A stretch of 40,179 nucleotides of DNA from an uncultured cyanobacterium (GCA_903903925.1 CAIVAU010000264.1:1-40179), one strand, 5' to 3'; counted from the stretch's first letter, positions 25,164-33,811 are shown. Numbers and translations are program-made. Notes: generated by a model from the sequence alone, not told the origin.

Positions 25164-26756
25164 TTACAACAATGGACGGTAAACACGATAGTTGATATTG
25201 GGGAAGATATTGTCCATCAACTCGACTTTTTCTAACCAACCACTATCGATTTTGCCGATTTTAATATCTTCGTAGAGCTTGTTGAAGCGCATGAGGTGCG
25301 ATCGCGTGCGTCTAACGGCATAAGGTACCATCGTTCCTGTGCGCATAATAAATGCCCAGTCAGAAGATTGAGCTAACAGCAATTCCCTCGCTGCTAGGTT
25401 GAGTGCTCTCAATTCCAATTCATCTGTTGTTTCCAGATGCGATATTTCAATCATCCTCTCTGCTGCTTTATGTAGATGTGGGTAAACCCACGTGTTTGTC
25501 TCGTTCAACCAATACTCATGAAACCCTTTGTGACCCCAACTAGATTGAGAAGGACGGCAGACTTGCTGAGTCGGATGTGCCTGCAAATAATCTGCTAGAT
25601 GTGTCATTGCATAGGTATTTTGGTCATACCAGGATTTGCGGAACAGGTAATCGATAAACCAAGGACCTTCATACCACCAATGCCCAAATAACTCTGCATC
25701 GTAGGGGGAAACAATGATTGGTGGACGCTGCATAATTTCAAAAAGATGCCCTACCTGCCGTTCTCGATTATACATGAAATTTGCAGCATGTTCAGCAGTT
25801 TTTTCCCTTGCCCAATAAGGATCGTAGAGAGCCTTATCTCCTAATCCTAAGCCACGACCAGTAATTTTGTGATACTTAATCCCCGTATTTTTACGCTGAC
25901 CATTGGGCATAATATAGGGCTTAATATACTCATATTCTGCTTCCCATCCCAAGTCTTTGTAAAACTCGCGGTATTCTGGTGCTCCAGGATAACCGACCTC
26001 AGAAGACCACACTTGTTGGGAAGATTCATGATCTCGACCAAAGGCAGCAACACCAGTTTCTGTAAAAATTGGGGCATAAGTCCCAAAACGGGGACGAGGA
26101 CGAGCGTAAAGGATACCATGTCCATCAGTGAGGAAGTAGCGCAAACCAGCATCAGCTAACATCCGCTCTAAACCTTCATAGTAGGCGCATTCAGGCAACC
26201 AAATGCCCTTTGGTGGGCGACCGAAGTTTTCCTCGTAGTGTTCACAAGCCACCTGGATTTGTGCCCATACAGCTTGCGGATACATTTTCATCAGAGGTAA
26301 GTAGCCGTGGGTAGCACCGCATGTGATGATTTCCAGGTTATTCGTCTCTTGGAACTGTTGAAAAGCCGTTACCAAGTCACCCTTGTAGCGTTCCCAAAGT
26401 TCTCGCGTCGCCTTGAACTCTGTGGCATAATGCTCCGCTAAATAGCGGATATGACCATTATTGACATTATGTTCAACCTCTTTTTCTATCAGTTCTTCCA
26501 ATTTGGCTAAGTGGTTGTTATAGCGCTCTTGCAGCAACGGGTCGCGGAGCATAGACACAAGGGGTGGTGTCAAGCTCATCGTCAGCTTAAAATCAACACC
26601 ATCTCGCTTTAAGCCTTCAAATACTCGCAGTAAGGGAACATAAGTTTCAGTGATGGCTTCATAGAGCCATTCTTCTTCTAGCACATAGTCACTTTCTGGG
26701 TGACGGACGAAGGGCAGGTGTGCGTGGAGTACAAGCGCGACGTAACCGTTAGCCAT
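25164..26756 (-). CDS. GH57-family 1,4-alpha-glucan branching enzyme
   Basis: A 530-residue glycoside hydrolase of family 57. The N-terminus GYVALVLHAHLPFVRHPESDYVLEEEWLYEAITETY is typical. The catalytic nucleophile is E189 (GIWLPECAYYEG) and the general acid D353 (SPYDAELFGHWWYEG), at nearly the same positions as in the characterised branching enzymes of Thermus and Thermococcus. It introduces alpha-1,6 branches into glycogen-like glucan. Some cyanobacteria carry this enzyme in addition to the GH13 GlgB. It stands alone; the 146 bases before it contain no clear signal. Confidence 0.9.
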   Translation of the reverse strand: MANGYVALVLHAHLPFVRHPESDYVLEEEWLYEAITETYVPLLRVFEGLKRDGVDFKLTMSLTPPLVSMLRDPLLQERYNNHLAKLEELIEKEVEHNVNNGHIRYLAEHYATEFKATRELWERYKGDLVTAFQQFQETNNLEIITCGATHGYLPLMKMYPQAVWAQIQVACEHYEENFGRPPKGIWLPECAYYEGLERMLADAGLRYFLTDGHGILYARPRPRFGTYAPIFTETGVAAFGRDHESSQQVWSSEVGYPGAPEYREFYKDLGWEAEYEYIKPYIMPNGQRKNTGIKYHKITGRGLGLGDKALYDPYWAREKTAEHAANFMYNRERQVGHLFEIMQRPPIIVSPYDAELFGHWWYEGPWFIDYLFRKSWYDQNTYAMTHLADYLQAHPTQQVCRPSQSSWGHKGFHEYWLNETNTWVYPHLHKAAERMIEISHLETTDELELRALNLAARELLLAQSSDWAFIMRTGTMVPYAVRRTRSHLMRFNKLYEDIKIGKIDSGWLEKVELMDNIFPNINYRVYRPLL

Positions 26757-26902
26757 AATAATTTCGGGGTGGTACGTTGTAGGTTGAAGGTCAAGGGGGT
26801 TTGGTAGAAGTTAAGAATATTTTAAGACTTTATGGTAAGGGTTACACAAAGAAGGGAGCAGGGAGCTCTTAGCGGGGAAAGAAAAAAACTTCAATTTATT
26901 TA

Positions 26903-27004
26903 TGGGACTTTCAATTGAAAAATTATCCCATCGTAGGGGCACAAGACCTTGGGCCCCTAGAAATTAATTTTGGATTTTCGATAATTTATTTTCTCCTGTT
27001 CCCT
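26903..27004 (+). repeat. Dispersed palindromic element, family B, copy 2 (MITE-like)
   Basis: A 102-base second copy of the element at 13710-13812, in the same orientation: GGGACTTTCAATTGAAAAATTATCC at the left, GTAGGGGC...GCCCCTA in the centre, AATTAATTTTGGATTTT and ATAATTTATTTTCTCCTG to TCCCT at the right. The end of the element overlaps the stop codon of the neighbouring Uma2 gene. Confidence 0.82.
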
Positions 27005-27572
27005 ATGCAAAAAAGCGTTGAACCTGAGCGCTAAAACCAGGCAATAGCGGTGAAGTGATTTTGTCGTTTGGTAGCAAAGTTGACATCAGTTTTAGTTGAG
27101 CAGCTTCTCGACGATAAACTTCTACCTGCTGCAAACGCCAATCTGCAATCCAATATTCCTGAACTCCTTTTAAAGAGTATAGTTTTAGCTTAGCTTCTCG
27201 ATCTCTACGCTCATTTGTGACTCCTGGTGAAAGAACCTCTACAATCAACTCTGGTGCTCCCGTCAAATGTCCTTCTTCATCCAGTAATTGTGCTAACCGC
27301 TCATTAGAGATCCAGACTAGGTCGGGAATAACATTATCAGCATCCGTAAAAATGATGCCAGGAGCTTGACGAGCTTCCCCCAACCCACTGGTTCGGACCC
27401 AAATTTGTAACTCTAGAAAGATGTTACCCACAGCCCCTTGATGCCCCCAGTGAGGTGCTCTGGTCACAAATAGTTCTCCGTCAATAATTTCATAGCGCTT
27501 CCACTCGTCAGATGTTAGTAATTCTAGGTCAGAGGTTGTCCAACGGACTGTCTCAGAAATTATTTGGTTCAT
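27003..27572 (-). CDS. Uma2-family (DUF820) predicted PD-(D/E)XK protein
   Basis: A 189-residue member of the short Uma2 subgroup: MNQIISETVRWTTSDLELLTSDEWKRYEIIDGELFVTRAPHWGHQGAVGNIFLELQIW, then IFTDADNVIPDLVWIS and APELIVEVLSPGVTNERRDREAKLKLYSLKGVQEYWIADW. Candidate active-site residues are E35 (YEIIDGEL), D82 (VIPDLVWI) and E111-V-L (LIVEVLS). It is unrelated in arrangement to the longer Uma2 protein at 23144. Its TAG stop lies in the terminal bases of repeat family B, so insertion may have altered the last residues. Confidence 0.87.
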   Translation of the reverse strand: MNQIISETVRWTTSDLELLTSDEWKRYEIIDGELFVTRAPHWGHQGAVGNIFLELQIWVRTSGLGEARQAPGIIFTDADNVIPDLVWISNERLAQLLDEEGHLTGAPELIVEVLSPGVTNERRDREAKLKLYSLKGVQEYWIADWRLQQVEVYRREAAQLKLMSTLLPNDKITSPLLPGFSAQVQRFFA

Positions 27573-27622
27573 AGCACCACTTTCCCACAGGTAGATTGGG
27601 TTGATCTGGAAAAATAGTAGAG

Positions 27623-28786
27623 TTATATTCCGTCTTCACTTTCCTGATACAACTCTTGAAGCGCCTGCTGCTGACTCTTGCGAGACAGACGACGATATTT
27701 TTTACTTTCTAACTTCGGTTCGTACTGATTCTGTCCTTTCCCTTTAGTTTTTAGCTTAATGGTAGATTCAGGATCAGCTTGTTGGTGAAGCTTAGTTTGA
27801 CGTGCGATCGCTTCCTCCAGAAAATCTAAGTAATGGAGATAACGCTCCCAGTCTCCGCGCACTACACACTCAGGCTCATCTCGATGTAGACAATTACTAA
27901 AGCGACAACTGGCAACCGCTAAGCGTTCCCTTGCTTCTGGGAAATAGTGTACTAATTCTTCAGGGGTGCAGTCCAGATCAGGTTGATTAAAACCAGGAGT
28001 ATCTGCTAGTAACCCACCGCTAGGCAATTCAAATAATTCTACGTGGCGGGTGGTATGGCGACCCTTTGCTAACTTGCCAGAAATCTCTCCCACTCGTAAG
28101 TGAGCAGTGGGAATCAGTGCATTGATTAAACTAGACTTACCAACTCCTGAAGGACCAGCAACGACTGTAATCTTGTCTTTAAAAAAACTTGCTGCTTCGT
28201 GAATATTTATGTTCTTGTTTACACTAATAAATATTGGTTTGTATCCCCAATTTATCAGGCGATTACCGATTTCCACCTGCTGTGTTGTGGAAATTAAATC
28301 GCTTTTATTTAAGCATAAAATCACATCTAAATATGTGGACTCAGCCTTCACTAAAAAATGACTCAGCTGGTAAGGTTCTAGAGGTGGATCGGCGACAGCA
28401 AATACGAGCAAAATTTGATTCACATTCGCAATTGCCGGACGATCCAACTCACTTCGACGAGGTAGAACATCGGCGATCGCTCCCCGTCCACCAGACCAAT
28501 CTGGTTCTTCTACGACCACGCGATCGCCCACTATCACCTGTTGCCCAATTTTTTTTAAGCGCGTTCTACGCGTGCAAAGTAGGAGAGCGGGGTACGGAGA
28601 GGATGAGGAAGACGGGTCGGACGAAAGGGAGGATATTGCTTCCCCCTCTCCCCCCTCTCCCTTCTCTCCCCCCTCTCTCTTCCCCTCTCCCCCTCTTAAA
28701 TCTAGCTGCACTTGATAAAAGTTTGCTTGCACGGCTGAAACCGTACCAAGTAAACGATCTGTGGCTGCTTTTGGTTCCCCTTTCAT
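27623..28786 (-). CDS. rsgA: Ribosome small-subunit GTPase RsgA (with low-complexity insert)
   Basis: A 387-residue circularly permuted GTPase that checks late 30S assembly. In order: an OB-fold, G4 (LNKSDL), G1 (GPSGVGKSSLINAL), G3 (DTPGFNQPD), then the zinc site CRFSNCLHRDEPEC. A Gly/Glu/Ser-rich insert at residues 31-66 (REGGEKGEGGEG, then SSDPSSSSSP) interrupts the OB-fold and is encoded by a C/T-rich repeat tract (about 28589-28696). A basic C-terminal tail follows the zinc helix. It overlaps the tusA-like gene by four bases (ATGA). Confidence 0.94.
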   Translation of the reverse strand: MKGEPKAATDRLLGTVSAVQANFYQVQLDLRGGEGKREGGEKGEGGEGEAISSLSSDPSSSSSPYPALLLCTRRTRLKKIGQQVIVGDRVVVEEPDWSGGRGAIADVLPRRSELDRPAIANVNQILLVFAVADPPLEPYQLSHFLVKAESTYLDVILCLNKSDLISTTQQVEIGNRLINWGYKPIFISVNKNINIHEAASFFKDKITVVAGPSGVGKSSLINALIPTAHLRVGEISGKLAKGRHTTRHVELFELPSGGLLADTPGFNQPDLDCTPEELVHYFPEARERLAVASCRFSNCLHRDEPECVVRGDWERYLHYLDFLEEAIARQTKLHQQADPESTIKLKTKGKGQNQYEPKLESKKYRRLSRKSQQQALQELYQESEDGI

Positions 28787-29040
28787 TCCGCAATAACGGG
28801 ACGGCGTACAAGCAGGGAGAAATATCCAGTGCAGTCAATCATTTGTTCTACCACGAAGCCTGACATTGTCAAGCTATGGGGGACTTGCTCGATCGGCTCA
28901 CCAGGGTCTAGCCAGACTTCTAGCAAGCTTCCAGCATTCATTTGTTCTAGACGTAGTTTAGTCCGCACAAAATTGATTGGGCAAGGGGTGCCGCGCAAGT
29001 CAAGTTGAGCATCGGGAGTTAGTAGGGAGGATAGACTCAT
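28783..29040 (-). CDS. TusA/SirA-family sulfur-carrier-like protein
   Basis: An 85-residue protein with the TusA fold pattern: LDLRGTPCPINFVRTKLRLEQMNAGSLLEVWLDPGEPIEQVPHSLTMSGFVVEQ. Cys20 is the persulfide-carrying cysteine of the CPxP motif, although the second proline is replaced here (CPIN). TusA passes sulfur for tRNA thiolation and molybdopterin. The gene overlaps both neighbours by four bases, dnaJ before and rsgA after, so its translation is tied to that of a chaperone and a ribosome assembly factor. Confidence 0.87.
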   Translation of the reverse strand: MSLSSLLTPDAQLDLRGTPCPINFVRTKLRLEQMNAGSLLEVWLDPGEPIEQVPHSLTMSGFVVEQMIDCTGYFSLLVRRPVIAE

Positions 29041-30173
29041 CGTTGGTGAAACAAACTTCCCAAAAATCCTTCTAGACCACCTTTTCCAGTGCGATCTCCT
29101 TTAATTTTAGCTAACTTCTCCAGCAGTTCTCGCTCTTCAGGCGTAATTTTGGACGGGATATCGATTAATACTGTAATCATATGATCGCCCCGACTCACAG
29201 GATTACCCAAACGCGGTACGCCACGATTTTCCAGCTTCATCACTGTATTCGGCTGAGTTCCGGGTGGAATGAGCAATTCCACGAGTCCATCTACCGTATT
29301 TACCTGCAAGCGGCAACCTAAAATCGCCTGCAAGTAGCTAATTGTAATTTTCGATAAGACATTAATGCCCTCCCGCTGGAATTCTTCGTCTTCATTGACA
29401 AACAAGTAGACGTACAAATCCCCAGGAGGCCCATTACGTTGACCCGCATCCCCTTCTTGGGAAATCCGCAACCGTGTGCCGTTGTCCACCCCTGCTGGAA
29501 TGGAAATTTTCAGTTTTTTCGTGACTTGTTTTGCGCCCTTGCCATCACAAGTATCGCATTTGTCTTCAATCACCATTCCTGTCCCATTACAGGTGGGACA
29601 AGTTGAAACTTGGGTAAAGCTCCCAAAAGGTGTTCTGGTGACGCGACGTACTTGACCTGTTCCACTACAAGTTGAACAAGTGCGAGGGCGAGTTCCTGGT
29701 TTAGCACCTGAACCGACACAAACTTCACATGTTTCTAGGTGAGAAATGCGAATTTCTTTTTCACCGCCAAATACTGCTTCCCGAAAATCTAACTTTAGGT
29801 CTAGCCGCAGGTCATCGCCACGCACGGGCCCACTGCGCCGTCTTTGCGCTTGACTACCCATGCCGCTGCCAGCAAAGCCACTGAAGATGCTTTCAAAGAT
29901 ATCAGCAAAGCCGCCCATATCGCCGACATCTTGGAAGCCTACACCAGCTCCACCAGATACACCAGCTTCACCAAAGCGGTTGTAACGTTCTCGTATTTCC
30001 GGCTCGGAAAGCACTTCATAAGCACGGTTAATTTCCTTAAAGCGTTCCTCCGCCCCCGGTTCTTTGTTCACGTCTGGGTGATACTTCCGGGCTAAGCGGC
30101 GGTAAGCGCGTTTGATTTCTTCTTTGTCGGCGTCACGAGCGACACCCAGAATTTCATAATAGTCGCGGGCCAT
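29037..30173 (-). CDS. dnaJ: Chaperone protein DnaJ (class A Hsp40)
   Basis: A 378-residue class A J-protein. The J-domain (residues 3-68) holds HPD at 32-34 (KYHPDVNKEPG). A short Gly-rich linker follows (GEAGVSGGAGVG), then four zinc-binding repeats CEVCVGSGA, CSTCSGTGQ, CPTCNGTGM and CDTCDGKGA, and the C-terminal substrate-binding domains. It delivers unfolded proteins to DnaK and stimulates its ATPase. It lies 424 bases after dnaK, so it may have its own promoter in that gap; tusA and rsgA follow by overlap. Confidence 0.96.
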   Translation of the reverse strand: MARDYYEILGVARDADKEEIKRAYRRLARKYHPDVNKEPGAEERFKEINRAYEVLSEPEIRERYNRFGEAGVSGGAGVGFQDVGDMGGFADIFESIFSGFAGSGMGSQAQRRRSGPVRGDDLRLDLKLDFREAVFGGEKEIRISHLETCEVCVGSGAKPGTRPRTCSTCSGTGQVRRVTRTPFGSFTQVSTCPTCNGTGMVIEDKCDTCDGKGAKQVTKKLKISIPAGVDNGTRLRISQEGDAGQRNGPPGDLYVYLFVNEDEEFQREGINVLSKITISYLQAILGCRLQVNTVDGLVELLIPPGTQPNTVMKLENRGVPRLGNPVSRGDHMITVLIDIPSKITPEERELLEKLAKIKGDRTGKGGLEGFLGSLFHQR

Positions 30174-30597
30174 ATAGCAAAGGTGAAAGTTAAAAGGTAG
30201 AAAGCAGCTATGTAGCTGGAGCAGAAGGCAGAAGGCAACAGTTACGTTTTGTTAATAATTTATTTTACCCTTTACCTTTTACAAAAATCACCAACAAACA
30301 ACCAGCAACAGATAATTTCCCCTTGGAAGAGGACAATCATCAGTCTGCTTGTGGCTGTCTCTTTTACAATTGTGCTACTTAAAATGGGAAAACTCAGCCC
30401 ACTCACCAGAGGGGCTAGCCGCACTATAAGGTGTGGAAAACCCCCCTAGAAATCTTCGATAGCATCTGCATTGGAAGAGGGAGGGTGGGGAGTGTGGGGA
30501 GGGTGGGGGGTGTGGGGAGGGTGGGAAGTGTGGGGAGTGTGGGAAATTGTTAGTCTTCCAATCCCCAATCCCCTATTCCCTGCTAAGAGCTCCCTCT
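30174..30597. other. Gap between dnaK and dnaJ
   Basis: It holds a GGCAGAAGGCAGAAGG-type tract just upstream of dnaJ (about 30218-30238) and the G-rich tract at 30478-30543. A 66-residue plus-strand frame at 30249-30449 has no homology pattern and is not accepted as a gene. No CIRCE heat-shock operator was seen. Confidence 0.6.
30478..30543 (+). repeat. G-rich GTGTGGGGAG-type tandem tract (possible G-quadruplex)
   Basis: About 66 bases of plus-strand G-runs of three to six separated by one to three bases (GGGAGGGTGGGGAGTGTGGG and so on). The spacing satisfies the usual G-quadruplex rule many times over. It begins 55 bases downstream of the dnaK stop on the strand opposite to the transcript, so the dnaK 3' RNA would carry the C-rich complement. 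Confidence 0.7.
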
Positions 30598-32556
30598 TTA
30601 ATCTATTGCCTCATAATCTACCTGTAAGGTACTTTCATCTTCAAAGTCAAAGTTAAATTGTGGCGTTGGTGTTCCAGTTATTGGGTTGCCAACTCTTGAG
30701 CTAAGGGAACTTTCTGAAACTTCGGTAACTTCATCAGTCGGGCTGTTAACTCTGTTGTAGACATCAGTACCAATAGAAAACAGAGTTTGCTGGAAGTCAT
30801 CTAAGTGTTGTTTGAATTCTGCTAAAGAAATCTGGTCGTTAGCGATCGCTGTTTGGAGTTGTGAGAATTTTTCATTTGCCAAAACTTTCATCGCATCCCC
30901 AATCAAGCTGCCGTTCTCCTTTAAAGTCAATTTATAACTATTTAACAGATGATCGCCTTGGTTTTTAAGTTCAACCAATTCTCTGCGTCTAGTATCCTCT
31001 TCGGCAAAGACTTCGGCTTCTTGCCGCATCCGTTCTATTTCATTGGCACTCAAACCACCTGTATTGGTAATCCGAATGCTCTGCTCTCTGCCGGTGCCTT
31101 TGTCTTGGGCAAACACATTTAGTATCCCGTTGACATCAATTTCAAAAGATACTTCAATTTGTGGCACACCACGAGGAGATGGGGGAATTCCCGTTAGCAG
31201 AAACTTACCAAGACTCTTATTATCCTTTGCCATTGCCCGTTCACCTTGAAGAATGTGAATTTCCACACTTGTTTGCCCATCAACTGCTGTGGAAAACACT
31301 TGGGACTTGCTGGTAGGAATTGTCGTATTGCGTTCGATGATTTTAGTAAACACTTCTCCGAGGGTTTCAATACCTAGGGATAGGGGCGTAACATCCAAAA
31401 GTAGGAGATGATCGACTTCGCCGCCCAGTACTCCTGCTTGGATAGCAGCTCCCAGTGCTACTGCTTCGTCGGGGTTAACAGAGTGATCGGGAACTTTCCC
31501 CTGAAAAAATTTGATCAGGGCGTTTTGGACTGCGGGAATGCGAGTGGAACCACCCACCAAAATAATCCGCTCAATGTCTTGCGGTTTGAGCTCTGCGTCT
31601 TTCAGCGCCAGGATCATCGGTTCGATAGTAGCCTCAATTAAATGATTCGTTAATTTTTCAAAATTGGCGCGGGAAAGTTCCATTTCCAGGTGCTTAGGAC
31701 CAGTCTCATCAGCAGTAATAAATGGCAAATTGATCGAGGTACTCACCATGCTGGAGAGTTCAATTTTGGCTTTTTCTGCTGCTTCCCGCAAGCGTTGCAG
31801 AGCCATTTTGTCACGAGAAAGTTCGATTTTCTCGCTGGCACTGAAGCGTTCTATCATCCAGCGCACAATACAGTTATCAAAGTCGTCTCCACCCAAGTGG
31901 TTGTGACCACAAGTCGCTTTAACTTCAAAGACTCCATCCCCAAGTTGCAGGATGGAAACATCGAAGGTTCCACCGCCCAAATCAAAGACTAGAATGATCT
32001 GCTCTTGGTCAAGCTTTTCCAACCCAAAGGCTAAAGCTGCGGCAGTTGGTTCGTTGACGATTCGCAGGACTTCTAGTCCGGCAATAGTACCAGCGTCTTT
32101 AGTTGCCTGTCTTTGGGCATCTGTAAAATAGGCGGGTACGGTAATGACTGCCTTTTGGACTGATTCACCTAAGAAGCTTTCCGCATCCTGTTTAAGTTTT
32201 TGCAGGATCATGGCGGAGATCTCTTGTGGTGTGAAGTTACGTCCGCGAATTTGAACATCAACAGTGTCATCTCGACCTTTAACACAGGTATAGGGCACGC
32301 GATCGCGTTCTGTTGCGGTATCATCCCAGCGACGACCAATAAATCGCTTGATACTGTAAATTGTGTTCTCAGCATTAGTGACAGCTTGACGCTTTGCCAG
32401 TTGTCCCACCAAGCGCTCACCGCCTTTGCCAAATCCCACAATACTTGGAGTGGTTCTTCCACCCTCTGAGTTACCAATAACAATTGGTTGACCACCTTCT
32501 AGAACCGCGACGCAACTATTGGTAGTGCCCAAGTCGATCCCAATAACTTTTCCCAT
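30598..32556 (-). CDS. dnaK: Chaperone protein DnaK (Hsp70)
   Basis: A 652-residue Hsp70. The ATPase domain starts MGKVIGIDLGTTNSCVAVLEGG and contains NEPTAAALAFGL, VFDLGGGTFDVSIL and LVGGSTRIPAVQ. The substrate-binding domain starts near DVTPLSLGIETLGEVFTKIIERNTTIPTSKSQVFS. The C-terminus ends TLQVDYEAID. With GrpE and DnaJ from the same cluster it forms the folding cycle. Cyanobacteria have several DnaK paralogues; linkage to grpE resembles the DnaK1/grpE locus known from Synechocystis, but paralogue naming is uncertain. Confidence 0.96.
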   Translation of the reverse strand: MGKVIGIDLGTTNSCVAVLEGGQPIVIGNSEGGRTTPSIVGFGKGGERLVGQLAKRQAVTNAENTIYSIKRFIGRRWDDTATERDRVPYTCVKGRDDTVDVQIRGRNFTPQEISAMILQKLKQDAESFLGESVQKAVITVPAYFTDAQRQATKDAGTIAGLEVLRIVNEPTAAALAFGLEKLDQEQIILVFDLGGGTFDVSILQLGDGVFEVKATCGHNHLGGDDFDNCIVRWMIERFSASEKIELSRDKMALQRLREAAEKAKIELSSMVSTSINLPFITADETGPKHLEMELSRANFEKLTNHLIEATIEPMILALKDAELKPQDIERIILVGGSTRIPAVQNALIKFFQGKVPDHSVNPDEAVALGAAIQAGVLGGEVDHLLLLDVTPLSLGIETLGEVFTKIIERNTTIPTSKSQVFSTAVDGQTSVEIHILQGERAMAKDNKSLGKFLLTGIPPSPRGVPQIEVSFEIDVNGILNVFAQDKGTGREQSIRITNTGGLSANEIERMRQEAEVFAEEDTRRRELVELKNQGDHLLNSYKLTLKENGSLIGDAMKVLANEKFSQLQTAIANDQISLAEFKQHLDDFQQTLFSIGTDVYNRVNSPTDEVTEVSESSLSSRVGNPITGTPTPQFNFDFEDESTLQVDYEAID

Positions 32557-32650
32557 AAGTATCGGTATTTTTACTGATTGCTTTTTCCTTGTATTTTGAG
32601 CAAATATTGGCTCAAACTTTCGGGCGTGATGTTTCGCGGACTATAGTCAT

Positions 32651-32705
32651 TTGTTAGTAGTTAGTAGTTAGTAAAATAGGCAACAACTAACAACTAACAA
32701 CCAAC
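32651..32705. repeat. TTAGTAG / CAACTAA repeat pair upstream of dnaK
   Basis: TTAGTAGTTAGTAGTTAGT units at the left face CAACAACTAACAACTAACAA units at the right, forming an imperfect hairpin in the gap between grpE and dnaK. It could lower grpE read-through or simply be a neutral repeat. Confidence 0.6.
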
Positions 32706-32743
32706 ATTCGACAAAGGGCACTGAATAACAGGCTGATACCAAT

Positions 32744-33487
32744 TTAACTGTTGGTTGAACTCGACTGATTTCCTTCTGAAGGTGGTATATCTTCTTTTGG
32801 AGCAGCGACTTTGACCATGGCATGGCGCAGCACGCGATCGCCCAAATAATATCCGCGTACTAACTCTTCTAACACTGTTCCTTCTGAATATTCATCCGTA
32901 GGTTCCCGCATTACTGCTTCATGCAGGTTGGGATCAAATGGTTGATGTTCTGGACGCATTGGCGATACACCCAAGCGCTTCAGGCTATCTACTAATTGCT
33001 TGTAAACGCCTTGGTAACTTTTGTGAATAGTCATCTCCCCGTCATTTTGGGGTTTAAGCTGTGCCCGCGCCCGCTCAAAGTTATCAACGACTGGTAGTAA
33101 TTCAGTAATTGTGTTCCGCTTTGCCTGCTGTTCTGATTCTTCTTTATCTTTGAGTGTGCGTTTGCGGTAATTCTCAAAATCTGCCACAATCCGCATGTAC
33201 TGAGTGTTGCGCTCTTCTAGCTGTGTTTTCAGGGAGTCGATTTGTTGAGTTATTTCTGCTAGGTTTACAGCCTCAGCAGCAGTGTTCTCAGTCGTAGCTA
33301 CACCATTTTCTGGATTCAATGTCGCTGTATCTTCAACGTTGGTTTGATCTGCCACTTGATCTTTTACCTCGCGCTCCAATTCGTTAGAGTTCATTTGTGC
33401 TGGAGAGTCGCTCTTCATTGCTTGTTTTACCTCTGTCGATTCACCTGTAGCTTGGCTTGGATTGTGAATTTGTTTATTCTCGTTCAT
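32744..33487 (-). CDS. grpE: Nucleotide exchange factor GrpE
   Basis: A 247-residue GrpE. The N-terminal 75 residues are acidic and disordered-looking. A long coiled coil follows (LAEITQQIDSLKTQLEERNTQYMRIVADFENYRKRTLKDKEESEQQ), then the beta domain with the signature FDPNLHEAVMREPTDEYSEGTVLEELVRGYYLGDRVLRHAMVKVA. It releases ADP from DnaK. An AGGAAG site lies nine bases before the ATG. It is the first gene of the minus-strand chaperone group; no CIRCE element was seen upstream. Confidence 0.95.
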   Translation of the reverse strand: MNENKQIHNPSQATGESTEVKQAMKSDSPAQMNSNELEREVKDQVADQTNVEDTATLNPENGVATTENTAAEAVNLAEITQQIDSLKTQLEERNTQYMRIVADFENYRKRTLKDKEESEQQAKRNTITELLPVVDNFERARAQLKPQNDGEMTIHKSYQGVYKQLVDSLKRLGVSPMRPEHQPFDPNLHEAVMREPTDEYSEGTVLEELVRGYYLGDRVLRHAMVKVAAPKEDIPPSEGNQSSSTNS

Positions 33488-33776
33488 AGTGTATTCTTCC
33501 TAGATACCGTATACAGCAGTCAGTCGCCACATTTTACAGCAGTTGAATTTATCCGGCAAAAAACAACGTTAGATCTCTGTTTCAAAGATTTACCCCCCAA
33601 AGATGTAGGCGGTGAAAGCCGAGTCTTGACTTCCCGATTTATTACCGTTCAACGTTTGTAACTGGGCCATATTATGTTGTTTACATTGTGCTGGAAGTAA
33701 TGCACCGTCCGTCATCTATTGTGACAAATGCTGAGCAGATTGGCGTATACGTCCCCAGAATGGGTAGGGGGGCGAC

Positions 33777-33804
33777 CCGGATTTCTCACAAGAGAGAAAT
33801 CCGG
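33777..33804. repeat. Perfect 11-base-pair hairpin CCGGATTTCTC / GAGAAATCCGG
   Basis: The arms at 33777-33787 and 33794-33804 pair perfectly over a six-base loop. A third copy of the right arm (GAGAAATCCGG) occurs at about 33867-33877 after the G-rich tract, so alternative pairings are possible. Confidence 0.75.
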
Positions 33805-33811
33805 AGAGTGT

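Noticed and set aside
30249..30449. 66-residue plus-strand ORF between dnaK and dnaJ
   Set aside because: TTG start, no ribosome-binding site and no recognisable family; its second half reads through AT-rich gap sequence. It has one hydrophobic segment but is most likely chance.
33488..33727. CIRCE heat-shock operator upstream of grpE
   Set aside because: No TTAGCACTC...GAGTGCTAA pair could be found in this gap or upstream of dnaK and dnaJ.
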